From positions 1 to 64,000 of the forward strand of contig VRVR01000041.1 in assembly GCA_009859145.1 (NCBI GenBank): a DNA stretch of 64,000 bases, given 5' to 3'. Position numbers and translations under genes: made by a program. The notes below the pieces were generated by a model. That model was not told the origin of the DNA. It did not search any database and saw only the letters and a list, made by a program, of their open reading frames with translations. This DNA is from Andalucia godoyi (lineage: Eukaryota; Discoba; Jakobea; Jakobida; Andaluciidae). Positions 49,969-59,166 of the stretch are shown in pieces; within the stretch, counting starts at the first letter, position 1, and each line of letters starts with the position of its first letter.

Positions 49969-51984
49969 ATGAGCCTTCCTCCACGGAAACCTGCAGACTC
50001 TCCACTGCATGTGAATGCCCAACGTGCGATATCGTTCAAAGAGACTCCCCATGTTGCGCTGAAGCGAAATGCAGCAGAGAATTCTCAGATGTTGCCAGGA
50101 CCCATGCAAGCCGCGCACTCGCAGTCGCCATCGTTTTCGCAGCACGGACAGCTTGGAGGACCGGCAACGGCGAACAGTCGAGTGGCGGGTCTTCGAATGC
50201 GCATTGCGGAAGCGACCGCCGAAAGGGCACGTTTGGAGAATCTTGCAGAGATGAAGAAGGAGCAGAAAAAGGCACTCGATTCGGAGATTGAACAGATAGA
50301 ATTTCATATGCGAAACACAAAGGAGGTCTGGCAGCCGCTCAAGGCAGAGATGGGCATGGTGGACAAGTTCGTGACCAAGGAAGCCGAACGTCGCGAAGAC
50401 TTCGAGTCCATGATCGCGGAAGCACTCCAGCTGCAGACTCGTCAACGACGGTTCCGCGAATGGGCAGGCGCAGAGGCATCCGAGATGCCAAAGTTTGCAC
50501 AGTGGATCGGATCGAAATTCGAGGTGCTGAAAGACTCGCTGCGGGCTGCGCAGACTAAAATCTCAACAAGAGAGCGTGAAGCAGATCATCTGAAAGAGCT
50601 TATCCCGCAACTCGAAAAGCGCGCCGAAGAACTGAAGATTCGGCAGTACGATCTGGGGGAAACTACCACTTCGCTTGGAGAAGAAATTTCAATGATGAGC
50701 GAGACGATTGCAAACACGAAGAACTCGATCAATGACCTCAAAGCCGCAGAGATGCAGCAGGAAGCGCAAGTCCGAAATCAGCAGCATTTAGTGGATTTTT
50801 ACGCCCCAAAAATTGCAGCGCTCACCGACTTCCGAATTCAAGCAAGACTGCGCGTCCAGCAGCTGCAAGCGCTTTGCATGAAACCAGGATGTGGCAGTGA
50901 ACTGCATGCCGAGCTGAAAGCAGCACAAAACGAAATTGCATTGAAAACTCAGTTGTGCAGCATCAAAAAGCAAGAAAACGAACGGTTAGAGACCGAGATC
51001 AGCAATCTGGCAGAGCAGTGCGCGGAGCTCACAGGAAAATTAGAGGAACTCCAACGTGCCGAACGCGACGAGCTTCAAACGCAAGAAATGCTGCAATCGG
51101 AATTTCGGGAAAATCACCAAATCTTAAAGTCTCTGAATGCAACGATTCAGGAAACGGAAGAAAGCGTGGAGGAAGGAACTCAGCTCTTGGGCTATGGAAA
51201 GGAACAGTATGAACAAGTACGGCAATTGACTGCCAAGGAACGAGATGAAGTTGCTGCAATCACGGAGCGCATTCAGTCTCTCTTTGCAGACGCCGGCCGC
51301 ATCGTCGAAGCTGCACACGCAGAAATCGCAACGACGAAATCCACGCTAGAGTCTGAATTGGTGAATTTCAAGGAAAACATCAAGCAGCTCAAAGAAGAAA
51401 CGCGCAATCTTGAAAATGAAAACAAAAGGTCAGAAAGAGCGATGAATTCTGCAAAAGGCCAGGCGTCCAAGAATGGGCTGAAAGAGTCTCAGCAGGATCA
51501 GGAAAATGCAAATCTGAGGATCGCGATCCAGGGAGGCGAAGCACAGCTTGACCGCAGTCTTCGCACTACTGAAAAACTGAGAGAGATGAAGACTCGGCTT
51601 GAGGCGGCCGACGCATGCAGCCGGAAATGCACAGCAATCCTGGCCGAACTTGCGGTGACTCGCAACATTTCAGACCTCGCAAGAGTGTGTGCAAAACACG
51701 ACACGTTGCACGTCGTTTTTCAATTTGAAAAAGAAAACATCAGACCCAGACACCGTTTGATCGACGACCATGCGCCCAAAAAACAGGTTACATTTGCTCC
51801 CCAGATAGCTCATATCAGCATTCCGCGAGACCGTCCTGGAGACCCTTCTCGGGAAACTCCTCAGACTCGGCGGAATGCGAAGCAGCGAGAATCCCACGCC
51901 CAGTTGCCTCCGCAACCCCCTGCGCCTCGGCGGAAGCCCGCCAGTCGGTTTGCAGCACTTCCCATCGCTAAAACTGCAATGTAG
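49969..51984 (+). CDS. unidentified coiled-coil protein
   Basis: 671 residues from ATG 49969 (MSLPPRKPADSPLH); the frame extends 46 codons further up to another ATG at 49831, but those residues are unlike the rest. Residues about 75-590 are nearly continuous coiled coil (RIAEATAERARLENLAEMKK; LEEISMMSETIANTK-type heptads). The C-terminal 90 residues are basic and Pro/Arg-rich (QFEKENIRPRHRLI, PKKQVTFAPQ, PPQPPAPRRKPASRFAALP). The layout resembles centrosomal, kinetochore or axonemal coiled-coil proteins, but nothing in it is diagnostic. It is convergent with the RPUSD1-like gene. Confidence 0.65.
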   Translation: MSLPPRKPADSPLHVNAQRAISFKETPHVALKRNAAENSQMLPGPMQAAHSQSPSFSQHGQLGGPATANSRVAGLRMRIAEATAERARLENLAEMKKEQKKALDSEIEQIEFHMRNTKEVWQPLKAEMGMVDKFVTKEAERREDFESMIAEALQLQTRQRRFREWAGAEASEMPKFAQWIGSKFEVLKDSLRAAQTKISTREREADHLKELIPQLEKRAEELKIRQYDLGETTTSLGEEISMMSETIANTKNSINDLKAAEMQQEAQVRNQQHLVDFYAPKIAALTDFRIQARLRVQQLQALCMKPGCGSELHAELKAAQNEIALKTQLCSIKKQENERLETEISNLAEQCAELTGKLEELQRAERDELQTQEMLQSEFRENHQILKSLNATIQETEESVEEGTQLLGYGKEQYEQVRQLTAKERDEVAAITERIQSLFADAGRIVEAAHAEIATTKSTLESELVNFKENIKQLKEETRNLENENKRSERAMNSAKGQASKNGLKESQQDQENANLRIAIQGGEAQLDRSLRTTEKLREMKTRLEAADACSRKCTAILAELAVTRNISDLARVCAKHDTLHVVFQFEKENIRPRHRLIDDHAPKKQVTFAPQIAHISIPRDRPGDPSRETPQTRRNAKQRESHAQLPPQPPAPRRKPASRFAALPIAKTAM

Positions 51985-52086
51985 ACCGCAGTCCCATTTC
52001 CACTCCGTGTGTGCATCTCCACCGTCTCTCCCACTTTGTTTCCAATTCAAACAAGAAAAGAAGAAGAAAACACATCCATATAAATA

Positions 52087-52163
52087 GAGAGAGAGACAGT
52101 GAGACAGTGAGACAGTGAGACAGTGAAAGACAGTGAAAGAAAGTGAAAGAAAGTGAAAGAAAG
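52087..52163 (+). repeat. GACAGTGA / AAAGTGA minisatellite between convergent genes
   Basis: Four gacagtga units, then two gacagtgaaa units, then aagtgaaa units, immediately before the stop codon of the RPUSD1-like gene (52166). Confidence 0.9.
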
Positions 52164-52165
52164 AA

Positions 52166-53065
52166 CTATGCTGATTCATGGCAAGGGTCGATCCATTCGG
52201 CATCGGATATGGATGTGTCATGGGGCAACAAGGAGGCAAATGGATCCGGAGAAACAATGTCGAGTGTTCTCGAGGCCATTCGAAGGCGCAGCTTCCACGC
52301 ATGCAGCATCATTCGCGGTGAATCATCATCGTCCGTATACGTCGCGTCTCCAAGAATCGGATGGCGGATGACGGCCGTGTGCAGTCGAAGTTGATGACGT
52401 CTCCCAGACTTTGGAATGAGCAAAAGCTTGGAAACCTCTTTGCCAAAGACTACCCCACGAGCGAGAACCACAAATCGGGTTTCGGACGTCCTGCCAGGCT
52501 TTCCGCTGTCCAGCGGCCAAAGCACCATTCGAAACCCCATTGGGTCTGTCTCGTCATAGTCGATAAGTCCCTGAATCGACCCTGCATCGCTCTCAACGAA
52601 CCCAAACACTAACGCAAGATAATGCTTGTCCGTTCGCCTCGACTCGAATGCATTTCCAGCCTCTCGGGCCGATTCCCGCGTCAATCCATAGAGAAACACC
52701 CCGGACGTCGCATAGTCTAACTGATGACACGGTCGCAGATGCCGCTGGACCTCGGGATACGTGTGCTCCAGATATCCTTGCACCGTGCTCGGCGGCAATG
52801 GCACATACCGCTGCTCGGCGCCCTTTTCCTTTTCCCTCTTGACATCAATCCGCACATCATACGGCTTGTCCACGCAGATGTACGACTCGTCGCGAAACAA
52901 GATCGGGAACGATGGATTCAAAGGAGGCCGTCGTCCACTGCCTTTGTACTCCGTAGCGGCTGTCGTGCCGGTCGGAGGAACCAAACTCGACGTCAACGAT
53001 GTCATCGCGGGCAGACTCGCTCTGGCTCTGGAATTCGTCAGCAGCAGTTGTCGCACAGGAACCAT
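52166..53065 (-). CDS. RluA-family pseudouridine synthase, RPUSD1-like
   Basis: 299 residues from ATG 53065 (MVPVRQLLLTNSRARASLPA). The frame is open another 52 codons to an ATG at 53221, but that part reads through an AAGACGAGCCC-type DNA repeat and gives an artificial Gly/Phe/Leu stretch, so I prefer the inner start. The Arg/Ser-rich, acid-poor N-terminus could be a mitochondrial targeting peptide. Family blocks: VDKPYDVRID, CHQLDYATSGVFLYG with catalytic D117, DKHYLALVFG and SGRRHQLRLH. CHQLDY and KP(Y/W)D(V/I)RID are specific to the RPUSD1 branch. The RNA target is unknown. Frataxin follows upstream on the same strand. Confidence 0.87.
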   Translation of the reverse strand: MVPVRQLLLTNSRARASLPAMTSLTSSLVPPTGTTAATEYKGSGRRPPLNPSFPILFRDESYICVDKPYDVRIDVKREKEKGAEQRYVPLPPSTVQGYLEHTYPEVQRHLRPCHQLDYATSGVFLYGLTRESAREAGNAFESRRTDKHYLALVFGFVESDAGSIQGLIDYDETDPMGFRMVLWPLDSGKPGRTSETRFVVLARGVVFGKEVSKLLLIPKSGRRHQLRLHTAVIRHPILGDATYTDDDDSPRMMLHAWKLRLRMASRTLDIVSPDPFASLLPHDTSISDAEWIDPCHESA

Positions 53066-53295
53066 CCAAAGAGGTCGTCTGCGAGAGCCCTGCCTACAAC
53101 CGCGCACAAGATCTGGGCTTCGCGGACCGTCTTTGCAACCGAACCCAAAGCCCAAAGACGAGCCCAAAAAGAAGAGCCCAAAGACGAGCCCAAAAGAGCA
53201 GGTTTTATGAAAGAAGCGCATATGAGTCGCTCGAGGGTTGAAGGCTAGAGGATTTTTAACTACGGTAGGTACATGAGCCCATTGGAAGGTTTTTT

Positions 53296-53847
53296 CTACG
53301 ACGAATTGGAAAAGTCAATGTCGATGCCGAGAAGGAGGTTGATTTCGTGTTTGAGGAGCGGGAGGAGGAAGACCGACGGGTCTCGAGAGTCAACCCAGTC
53401 CTTACTGCGCGGATCGTAGTCGAACTGCTTCGGCCCTGACAGCGGCGATGACCACCAAATGCGCCGCGTAGCCGCATGTTTGTTGATGACGTATCCGCCG
53501 ACACCCGTCACATCCATAGACAAGACGCCCGCATCATAGTCCACATTGAGCTTCTTTTCCATGCCATCCGTCTCCTGCACAAGCCCATCAAGCCGCGAAT
53601 ACAGCGTATTGATCTGCCGCACCGCCGCCTCATTATACGCCTCTTCCGTCGGAAACGCATACACACCACCACTTGCTGCAGTCGTCGACACGTATCGAAC
53701 ACCGACTGTGAAGCAACCACCGCGACTGCTCCATGGTCGGCTCTTGCTGCTGCTGCTGCTCCTCGTCGTCGTCGCCGTCGTCGTCGCGGTCGTGATCAGA
53801 CGGCGACGGGCCGCCGCAAGTGCAAGCCGCGCCAAAGTCCGATTCAT
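53296..53847 (-). CDS. FXN: frataxin (mitochondrial iron-sulfur cluster assembly)
   Basis: 183 residues from ATG 53847 (MNRTLARLALAAARRRLITT), which begins a clear Arg/Ala/Thr-rich mitochondrial targeting sequence of about 70 residues. The mature part shows helix 1 (EEAYNEAAVRQINTLYSRLDGL), the acidic ridge before VDYDAGVLSMDV, and the family strand block VINKHAATRRIWWSSPLSGP followed by KQFDYD. It ends in the second helix (VFLLPLLKHEINLLLG). Frataxin binds the NFS1-ISCU complex in the matrix and speeds persulfide transfer. The frame is open 47 codons further up but without family similarity. Confidence 0.95.
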   Translation of the reverse strand: MNRTLARLALAAARRRLITTATTTATTTRSSSSSKSRPWSSRGGCFTVGVRYVSTTAASGGVYAFPTEEAYNEAAVRQINTLYSRLDGLVQETDGMEKKLNVDYDAGVLSMDVTGVGGYVINKHAATRRIWWSSPLSGPKQFDYDPRSKDWVDSRDPSVFLLPLLKHEINLLLGIDIDFSNSS

Positions 53848-54163
53848 AACGTCTCCGATATCTTTTTTCGATACTTTCCCTCCCGCAAAAAAAAAAAAAA
53901 CAAGACTCTCAGCCAATCCAAAAAAAAAAATCCACTCCAACAGACGAACCGAAAGACAAGCTGAAGTCTGCAAAGCCAAACCCCTCAAAACCCTTTTTCT
54001 TCTCTTCTCTCACTGTAATTGGGCGCGTGTGTTTCGGAAAAGAGCAGATCCTCAGACCGCCGGACAATGTGTTTCGTCTGATTGTTGTCTGTTTGTATTG
54101 TTTGATTGCTTTGTAGGGGCCGGGTGCTAGTAGGGTTGAGACGGGAGAGACGGGAGAGACGGA
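53848..54163. promoter_or_regulatory. divergent promoter region of frataxin and LZTFL1
   Basis: About 316 bases with two A tracts (53886-53901 and 53921-53929) and an acgggagag tandem pair just before the LZTFL1 ATG. No gene is seen. Confidence 0.45.
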
Positions 54164-55072
54164 ATGGATGAGCTATCGCCGCAGTACCGGGAGTTTCTGA
54201 CAAAGTATTTATCGCATGCACGGTCGATGCGGGACCGGCATCTGCGGGAAGTGGACCTCGTGTTTGCAGAGGCGCGTGTGTCGCCTGCGACAACGACGGG
54301 TGCCCAGCTCGAGTCGATTGCGGCTGTGGTTCGCGGCGTTGTGATGAAGGAGCTCGCGAACATGGCGCATGCGAATGCCGAGCTCTTACGCATCGTGCTC
54401 AAAGAAGCGGATGCGTGTCGCGTGTCTCTCGCACTCGACATGCGCACGTTTGAAGACTCGACAGCCGTTCAGGCAATCGCTGCTGCGGACCCCTTCTATG
54501 TACCACCCACTCTCCCTCCTTCTTCTTCTTCTTCTTCTTCTTCTTCTTCTTCTTCTTCCTCGGGTGGCGGAAAGCAGACCAAGCTGGCTCCTTTGGGTGG
54601 TGCAGGTGGAGGTGGTGGGAGTGATCCAGTAGCTGAAAATGCATTGCTGCGGGACAAGCTGACGAAGCTGCAGCTTTCTCATACGCAGCTGATGAAGGAA
54701 CGGGCGGCGCTGCAGGACGAGTTTGTTGCGTCTCATTCACAGGCTGCGGACAGTGCGCGCCGAGTTACGCATCTTGAGGCGGAAAACAGCCTGCTGCTGC
54801 AGAAACTCGCGATGCACGGCGACAAGGAAAGGGACGCCGCAGCGGTGGAGGCCGAGTATGCGAGACAGCAGCGAGACGCACAGACGCAAGAAGAGGGACT
54901 TGAGGACAGGTTGAAGTCTGCACAGAAACGAATCGCCGAGCTGGAATCCGAGCTTGGAAAGCGCGTGTCGGACACCGCGCAGTTCCAAAACCTGAAAAAG
55001 ATGATGGAAGCCAAGAACGCAGAGCTGCGAAAACTCCGCAGTGAACTCGGAAAAGGAAATCCCGACGACTGA
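54164..55072 (+). CDS. LZTFL1: leucine zipper transcription factor-like protein 1 (ciliary/BBSome regulator)
   Basis: 302 residues, near the human length (299). The N-terminal helical part (YREFLTKYLSHARSMRDRHL, VVRGVVMKELANMAHANAELL) matches LZTFL1. So does the short KLAPL motif after the poly-Ser run. The C-terminal coiled coil ends AQFQNLKKMMEAKNAELRKL and then NPDD, like the human QTAAYRNMKEILTKKNDQI and PED end. LZTFL1 controls BBSome traffic and Hedgehog receptor exit from cilia; in protists its presence tracks with flagella. The poly-Ser and poly-Gly run (TTC repeat at 54518-54559) is lineage-specific. It is convergent with HSBP1. Confidence 0.87.
   Translation: MDELSPQYREFLTKYLSHARSMRDRHLREVDLVFAEARVSPATTTGAQLESIAAVVRGVVMKELANMAHANAELLRIVLKEADACRVSLALDMRTFEDSTAVQAIAAADPFYVPPTLPPSSSSSSSSSSSSSSGGGKQTKLAPLGGAGGGGGSDPVAENALLRDKLTKLQLSHTQLMKERAALQDEFVASHSQAADSARRVTHLEAENSLLLQKLAMHGDKERDAAAVEAEYARQQRDAQTQEEGLEDRLKSAQKRIAELESELGKRVSDTAQFQNLKKMMEAKNAELRKLRSELGKGNPDD
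54518..54559 (+). repeat. in-frame TTC repeat encoding poly-Ser in LZTFL1
   Basis: About 14 serine codons in a TTC microsatellite between the helical N-terminus and the KLAPL motif. Confidence 0.9.
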
Positions 55073-55129
55073 ATTAGGAAATAGGACAGTAAAACGATTC
55101 CTTTAAAAAGGAGTTCTTAAACGTTTAAT

Positions 55130-55477
55130 TTACGACTTGTTTTCCTTGTTATTGGCATTGACGGGGTTTGATTCGTCTTCAACCCCCGTCTGCGTCATCA
55201 GGTCGCCGATGGACCGCTCAAGATCGTCGATTCGCGAACCCATTTCGTCAATTCGAGATACAATGGTGTCGGACATTTCCTGGAACCGTGCTTGCTATCA
55301 CTCCCATCAACATCAAACATATACCCATATCAGTATCAGTACCCAACACTGTCAATAACATGCATGGAATAGGAGAGGGAAAATGCATACCATTTGCTGC
55401 AAAAGATTCTGGACAAACTCGGTAAGTTCCTGAGTTCCTTGCGGTTGATTCGAAGCATCGGCCTTGTTCGACGACAT
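55130..55477 (-). CDS. HSBP1: heat shock factor-binding protein 1 (two exons)
   Basis: Exon 1 is 55391-55477 (29 codons, [20 protein letters not shown] then FVQNLLQQM). The intron is 55295-55390 (96 bases, donor GTATGC, acceptor GATAG). Exon 2 is 55130-55294 and starts [19 protein letters not shown]. The phase-0 join gives 83 residues; human HSBP1 is 76. The hallmark pair [13 protein letters not shown] and FQxMSDxIxxRIDxMxxRIDDLE is intact, as is [13 protein letters not shown]1 forms a trimeric coiled coil that binds heat shock factor trimers and the WASH complex assembly pathway. It was not visible as a single open frame. The 3' end lies 58 bases from that of LZTFL1. Confidence 0.93.
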
Positions 55478-56095
55478 GATTATTTGATTCTTGAATTTGG
55501 TGCGCTTGACTCGGTTACACAGAGGAAAAGAAAAAGGCCAGAAAAGGGAAGAAAAGAAGGAACAATAAGTAGACCGGGGTTGGCATACAAACAGTACGCT
55601 GAGGGGAAAACCAGGATGAATAACGTATACAGATGCACGGTAAGACATGTACGCTAAAAACTACACGGATGCTTTCATCTGGCTTTTTGTTACAGCAGGT
55701 GAAATGAGCACCCCCCTTCGAAAACCATTCGCTCGGAAAGATCGAACTGAGTCGCAGCATAGATTCTCCAGGTTCTCGAATCTCTGCCACCACCCACCAT
55801 CCACCATCCACCATCCACCATACATCGTCCTTGGGAAATGATCGTGCGTGTAAAGTACATCTGCGGGGGTGCGCTCATTCGTGGCATAGCGGATTGTTCT
55901 GCATAAAGGATTGTTTTCCTGTTTTCTATTGCGCCGCCTGCTGCGACGGAACGGGCAGATATTCCCTTTTTGGTACTTGTTCGTCACGAATCCCGACAAA
56001 ATAGGAAATTTTATGATGGACGGATGCATCTGCAGCGTTTTGAAGATTTCCCGATGCGTTACCACCTGCACGAGATCCGTACTGGCCGCACTGCG
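55478..56095. other. intergenic, no gene seen; CCACCAT tandem repeat
   Basis: Contains a ccaccat-type tandem repeat at 55790-55822 and several short open frames on the minus strand without recognisable sequence. It precedes the TATA-like box of the GRDP-like gene. Confidence 0.45.
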
Positions 56096-56103
56096 TATAT
56101 AAG
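56096..56103 (+). promoter_or_regulatory. TATA-like box
   Basis: TATATAAG in a gcg-tatataag-ctg context, 181 bases upstream of the ATG of the GRDP-like gene. Spacing would allow a 5' leader of about 150 bases. Confidence 0.4.
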
Positions 56104-56283
56104 CTGAGAATCCTGGAAAAACAGGTTTTTTTTCTTCTTGTTTCGTTCTCTTTCTTTTTTTTTTCCTTCTGTCGTTTCTCTTCACATTGCTCCCGAAAAC
56201 ACATCCAGATTTCCATCAGCATTTTGCATCCTGCAAAGAAAAAGAAACGACAACAAAAACCGACAACGAAAACGACAACAGGC

Positions 56284-57069
56284 ATGACTCGCAACTTAGC
56301 AGCTATCAAAACCGCCGACCTCTCCAAAGTCAAGCGCCGCGTCATCAAGGAGCTGAACTGGACCTCCGAGTATGCAGAATCAGCCGTACAAGAGTACCGC
56401 AAGTTCATCTGTCTCGCCGCACACGGATTCCCCGCAGTTCCCTGCAGAGACGTCGACGAAGTCTGGCACAACCACATCCTCTTCACCCAGGACTACACCA
56501 CTTTCTGCGACGACATCTTTGGCTTCTACCTCCACCACGATCCGATGGACAGTTCGGAAACTGTTGTCCCCGTGCAGCAGAAGAATGCCACCGGCGCCGT
56601 TGAAAACGTCACCGGCAGTCCGCACGACGCATACTCGCAAACATTGGAAATGTACGTCAAGGTCTTTGGAACCAAGCCAGATGCCATGTGGGGCTCTCAC
56701 TCTGCAGATACTGCTGCTCTCTGCTTTGCACGCAACACTGACAGCAATGCGGAAAAGGCTGCTCTCTGCTTTGCACGCAACACTGACAGCAGTGCGGAAA
56801 AGGCTGCTCTCTGCTTTGCACGCAACACTGACAGCAGTGCGGAAAAGGCTGCTCTCTGCTTTGCACGCAACACTGACAGCAGTGCGGAAAAGGTCGCAAT
56901 CTGTATCCCTCTACACCAGACTGCCAGCGCCACCAAAGAGCGCACTCTCAGAGTCGACACTCAAATCGAAGACCTGCCACCAATGTTCGTCAAGAACGCG
57001 TCACTGCATGCGAATGTCGGGTCTGAAACGCCGCATTTCACCCACAATGCACCGCTGTCCGTTCAGTAG
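56284..57069 (+). CDS. GRDP-like (DUF1399-type) protein with tandem 15-residue repeats
   Basis: 261 residues from ATG 56284; the frame is open 20 codons upstream only from a TTG. Residues about 20-100 match the N-terminal unit of glycine-rich-domain-containing-protein-like proteins: YRKFICLAAHGFPAVPCRDV, then DEVWHNHILFTQDYTTFCDD and a GFYLHHDP. The His and Trp of VDEVWHNHIL are characteristic. In plants the family affects stress responses and growth; bacterial members are uncharacterised. Residues 144-203 are four copies of AALCFARNTDSSAEK (first copy Asn for Ser), a recent in-frame expansion. The C-terminus is polar. No membrane segment. Confidence 0.72.
   Translation: MTRNLAAIKTADLSKVKRRVIKELNWTSEYAESAVQEYRKFICLAAHGFPAVPCRDVDEVWHNHILFTQDYTTFCDDIFGFYLHHDPMDSSETVVPVQQKNATGAVENVTGSPHDAYSQTLEMYVKVFGTKPDAMWGSHSADTAALCFARNTDSNAEKAALCFARNTDSSAEKAALCFARNTDSSAEKAALCFARNTDSSAEKVAICIPLHQTASATKERTLRVDTQIEDLPPMFVKNASLHANVGSETPHFTHNAPLSVQ
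56713..56892 (+). repeat. four near-identical 45-bp tandem repeats, in frame
   Basis: Unit gctgctctctgctttgcacg... through gcggaaaag, four times, 180 bases. The first unit differs by one base (aat for agt). The near identity at silent sites means recent expansion or ongoing homogenisation. Confidence 0.97.
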
Positions 57070-57146
57070 GCAGCGTAAAGTACTGCAGATCAAAAAGAAG
57101 ACGAAAAATACAAACGTACGAATAAAAAACCTCGAGACACGATTAA

Positions 57147-57640
57147 CAGCTTTGTGCATCACCGCTGACCATCAAACAATACGATTTCCCTACCGTAGCC
57201 AAGTCCAGAATTTCTTTCATTCAACACTGTCCTTATTTTCTATTTGTTTGTTTTATCATCGAACCCTCAAGTAGCACCTCTTCATCAAAGACAAGACATC
57301 GCATGGCTCCAAAGAGGAGACCTTCCCAACAAACGCAAAACCGGCCATGCCTGAAGATGCCGAGACCCAAGAAACCTGTTGATTCTCTCTCGTCGGAGGC
57401 GGAGAGCAAGAAGAAGCGATGACCCTTTGATGTCAAGCAATCTGCATTGAAGAGTTTGTGCTCGCCCCCAATTAAAGAAGCATAAAATCATGTGGCTTCG
57501 ATCTGCCATCGGTGACAGCTTAGCCGATGATGAATCAGTAATGGATTCATTTCGACGACAACACGAAAAAGCCAAGTTTCTGGCATCACTTGATGCACCT
57601 GAAACGATATTTCCTCTTTATGTTTTCCTTTTGTTTTTCC
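57147..57640 (+). pseudogene. possible degenerate or frameshifted small gene
   Basis: Three protein-like pieces lie in order on the plus strand but do not form one frame. An ATG at 57303 begins MAPKRRPSQQTQNRPCLKMP and runs into SSEAESKKKR and a TGA (57420-57422). The same frame then reads PFDVKQSALKSLCSPPIKEA to a TAA. The next frame reads KKHKIMWLRSAIGDSLADD and EKAKFLASLDAPETIFPLY to a stop near 57650. One nonsense change and one frameshift would break a single basic protein of about 110 residues. Alternatives are a 39-residue small protein or unrecognised introns. No family is recognised. Confidence 0.3.
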
Positions 57641-57720
57641 ATCTTTTATAAAATTTTCTTTTGTCTGTTTAACTGTTTTTGTCGAGTTATACTTTATTTT
57701 GGTTGTGGGCTATTGGAGAG

Positions 57721-58947
57721 ATGAGCGACCCTTTGGATGCAAAGGCTCTCTTTGACTCTGACTCTGAGTCCGAGACCGGATCCCCGCGGCACACGTCTTT
57801 AAATGAGACGCAAGTGGTGAACTCTTCAAAGCATGCTTCCGACGAGCTGTTCGAGTCTTCATCGTCTCCCTCCTCTGCATCCCCATCATCGCCGCCGTCG
57901 TCGTCTCGCTCTGCGTCTCCTTTGCATTCTTCGCAAACACCTGCAAAGAAGTCTTCGCAAAACCAAAGTAAGTCTCGGCGCGAGATTGAAATGGAAGAAG
58001 ATGATGCAATCGAAACTGCGCTGAAACAGTCGATTCCGCTGACTGACGTTCCTATTTCAGTGCCTTCCTGCTATGTTGATGAATCCACAAACTCGGTTTC
58101 GGATGGCCAGAGCATGTTTTTCAGAGCCGTGTTTCCGCCGTCGGTTGGAATTGACACGAAGCCATTCCGTCCTGAGCTGTTTCAGTCGGAGGACTCTACA
58201 TTTCGAGACGCGCGAAACAGAAATGTACACTATGAGGATCTTGTTCGATACAAGATCTCTGCAGATAAGAAGACGGAATCAAATGCGAGGATCGTTGAAT
58301 GGGAAAATGGCGACTATTCGCTCATGATTGGAAGTACGCTGTACAGGGTGATGATGCCTCGAGCGGATTTCGAGTATGTGTATGAAGGAAGCGAGCCGTA
58401 CACGCTCCTTGTGTGCAAGGGACCGATTGCCAAGCGCATGCAGATTGCACAAGCAAGCATCACTTCTTCGTCTCTGGGCGCTGGGTTTGGCGATCGCAAG
58501 AGAAGTCGGCTTGGTGCGTCTGTGCCAACGGGAGACGGTGCGAATAGCAGCAGCACGGGCCATGTACGAGGCGTTCTTGAAACGGCACTTGGTGCAATCA
58601 AGCCACACGAAGAGGTCAAGATTTCTCTCGGAGTGAAGCGGTCTAGAAAGGTCGAAGGGCCGCTTCAAGACTCTTACTACGACGAGAATGGTTGGGAAGA
58701 CGAGGAAGAAGGGGATGCGGGAGAAAACGAAGAGGACGCGGGATACGAAGAAGACGAAGATGACGAAGATGGCATGCGATCCAAGAAAAAGAAGAGGTCT
58801 GGTGTCGCGTTTGTGCGAGTCGTGGATGACTCGGATGGCGAAGAGGAAGACAAGGGGGCGAAGAAGAACGAGCTGGATGCGGACTTCCTGGAAGGAAACG
58901 CAGATGGTAAGCAAAAGAAGAAGCGAGTTGTGGATGACGACGAGTAG
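57721..58947 (+). CDS. LEO1: Paf1 complex subunit Leo1
   Basis: 408 residues from ATG 57721 (MSDPLDAKALFDSDSESETG). The N-terminus is acidic and Ser-rich, as in other Leo1 proteins. The conserved core spans about residues 110-260: DVPISVPSCYVDEST, the ESNARIVEWENGDYSLMIGS block (about 185-204) and LYRVMMPRADFEYVYEG-like strands, then SITSSSLGAG. The C-terminus is acidic/Lys-rich (DEEEGDAGENEEDAGYEEDE). Leo1 with Paf1 binds RNA polymerase II and supports elongation and H2B ubiquitination. The UBR7-like gene in this window is linked to the same histone mark, but nothing indicates co-regulation. Confidence 0.92.
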   Translation: MSDPLDAKALFDSDSESETGSPRHTSLNETQVVNSSKHASDELFESSSSPSSASPSSPPSSSRSASPLHSSQTPAKKSSQNQSKSRREIEMEEDDAIETALKQSIPLTDVPISVPSCYVDESTNSVSDGQSMFFRAVFPPSVGIDTKPFRPELFQSEDSTFRDARNRNVHYEDLVRYKISADKKTESNARIVEWENGDYSLMIGSTLYRVMMPRADFEYVYEGSEPYTLLVCKGPIAKRMQIAQASITSSSLGAGFGDRKRSRLGASVPTGDGANSSSTGHVRGVLETALGAIKPHEEVKISLGVKRSRKVEGPLQDSYYDENGWEDEEEGDAGENEEDAGYEEDEDDEDGMRSKKKKRSGVAFVRVVDDSDGEEEDKGAKKNELDADFLEGNADGKQKKKRVVDDDE

Positions 58948-59079
58948 TCTTCTCTCTCGTCTTTTGGAACAAAGATATGTGAACCTTATACATGTAAATT
59001 CCGAAACCGGACCCTTCCAGGTCTGTGTCTGGGCGTGAGTGCGTATATGAGAGTGCTCTTGTACTTTCTTCTCGTCTGT

Positions 59080-59082
59080 TCT

Positions 59083-59115
<33 letters not shown>

Positions 59116-59116
59116 A
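59080..59116. repeat. (CT)n(CG)n microsatellite between convergent LEO1 and ERV46
   Basis: About 13 CT units followed by five CG units, in the short space between two 3' ends. Confidence 0.95.
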
Positions 59117-59166
59117 TCTCTTTTATGTTGTTCGTTTTTGTATGTTTTCAATTTAATTATCTATCA

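Noticed and set aside
52087..52163. CRISPR-like array
   Set aside because: Units are contiguous with no spacers, and the window is eukaryotic. It is a simple minisatellite.
53066..53221. Hydrophobic signal peptide at the start of the RPUSD1-like protein
   Set aside because: The stretch is the translation of an AAGACGAGCCC-type DNA repeat, and an inner ATG at 53065 gives a more family-like N-terminus.
56697..56960. Cys-rich repeats on the minus strand across the GRDP-like gene
   Set aside because: Antisense reading of the 45-base tandem repeat; the plus-strand frame has the family motif.
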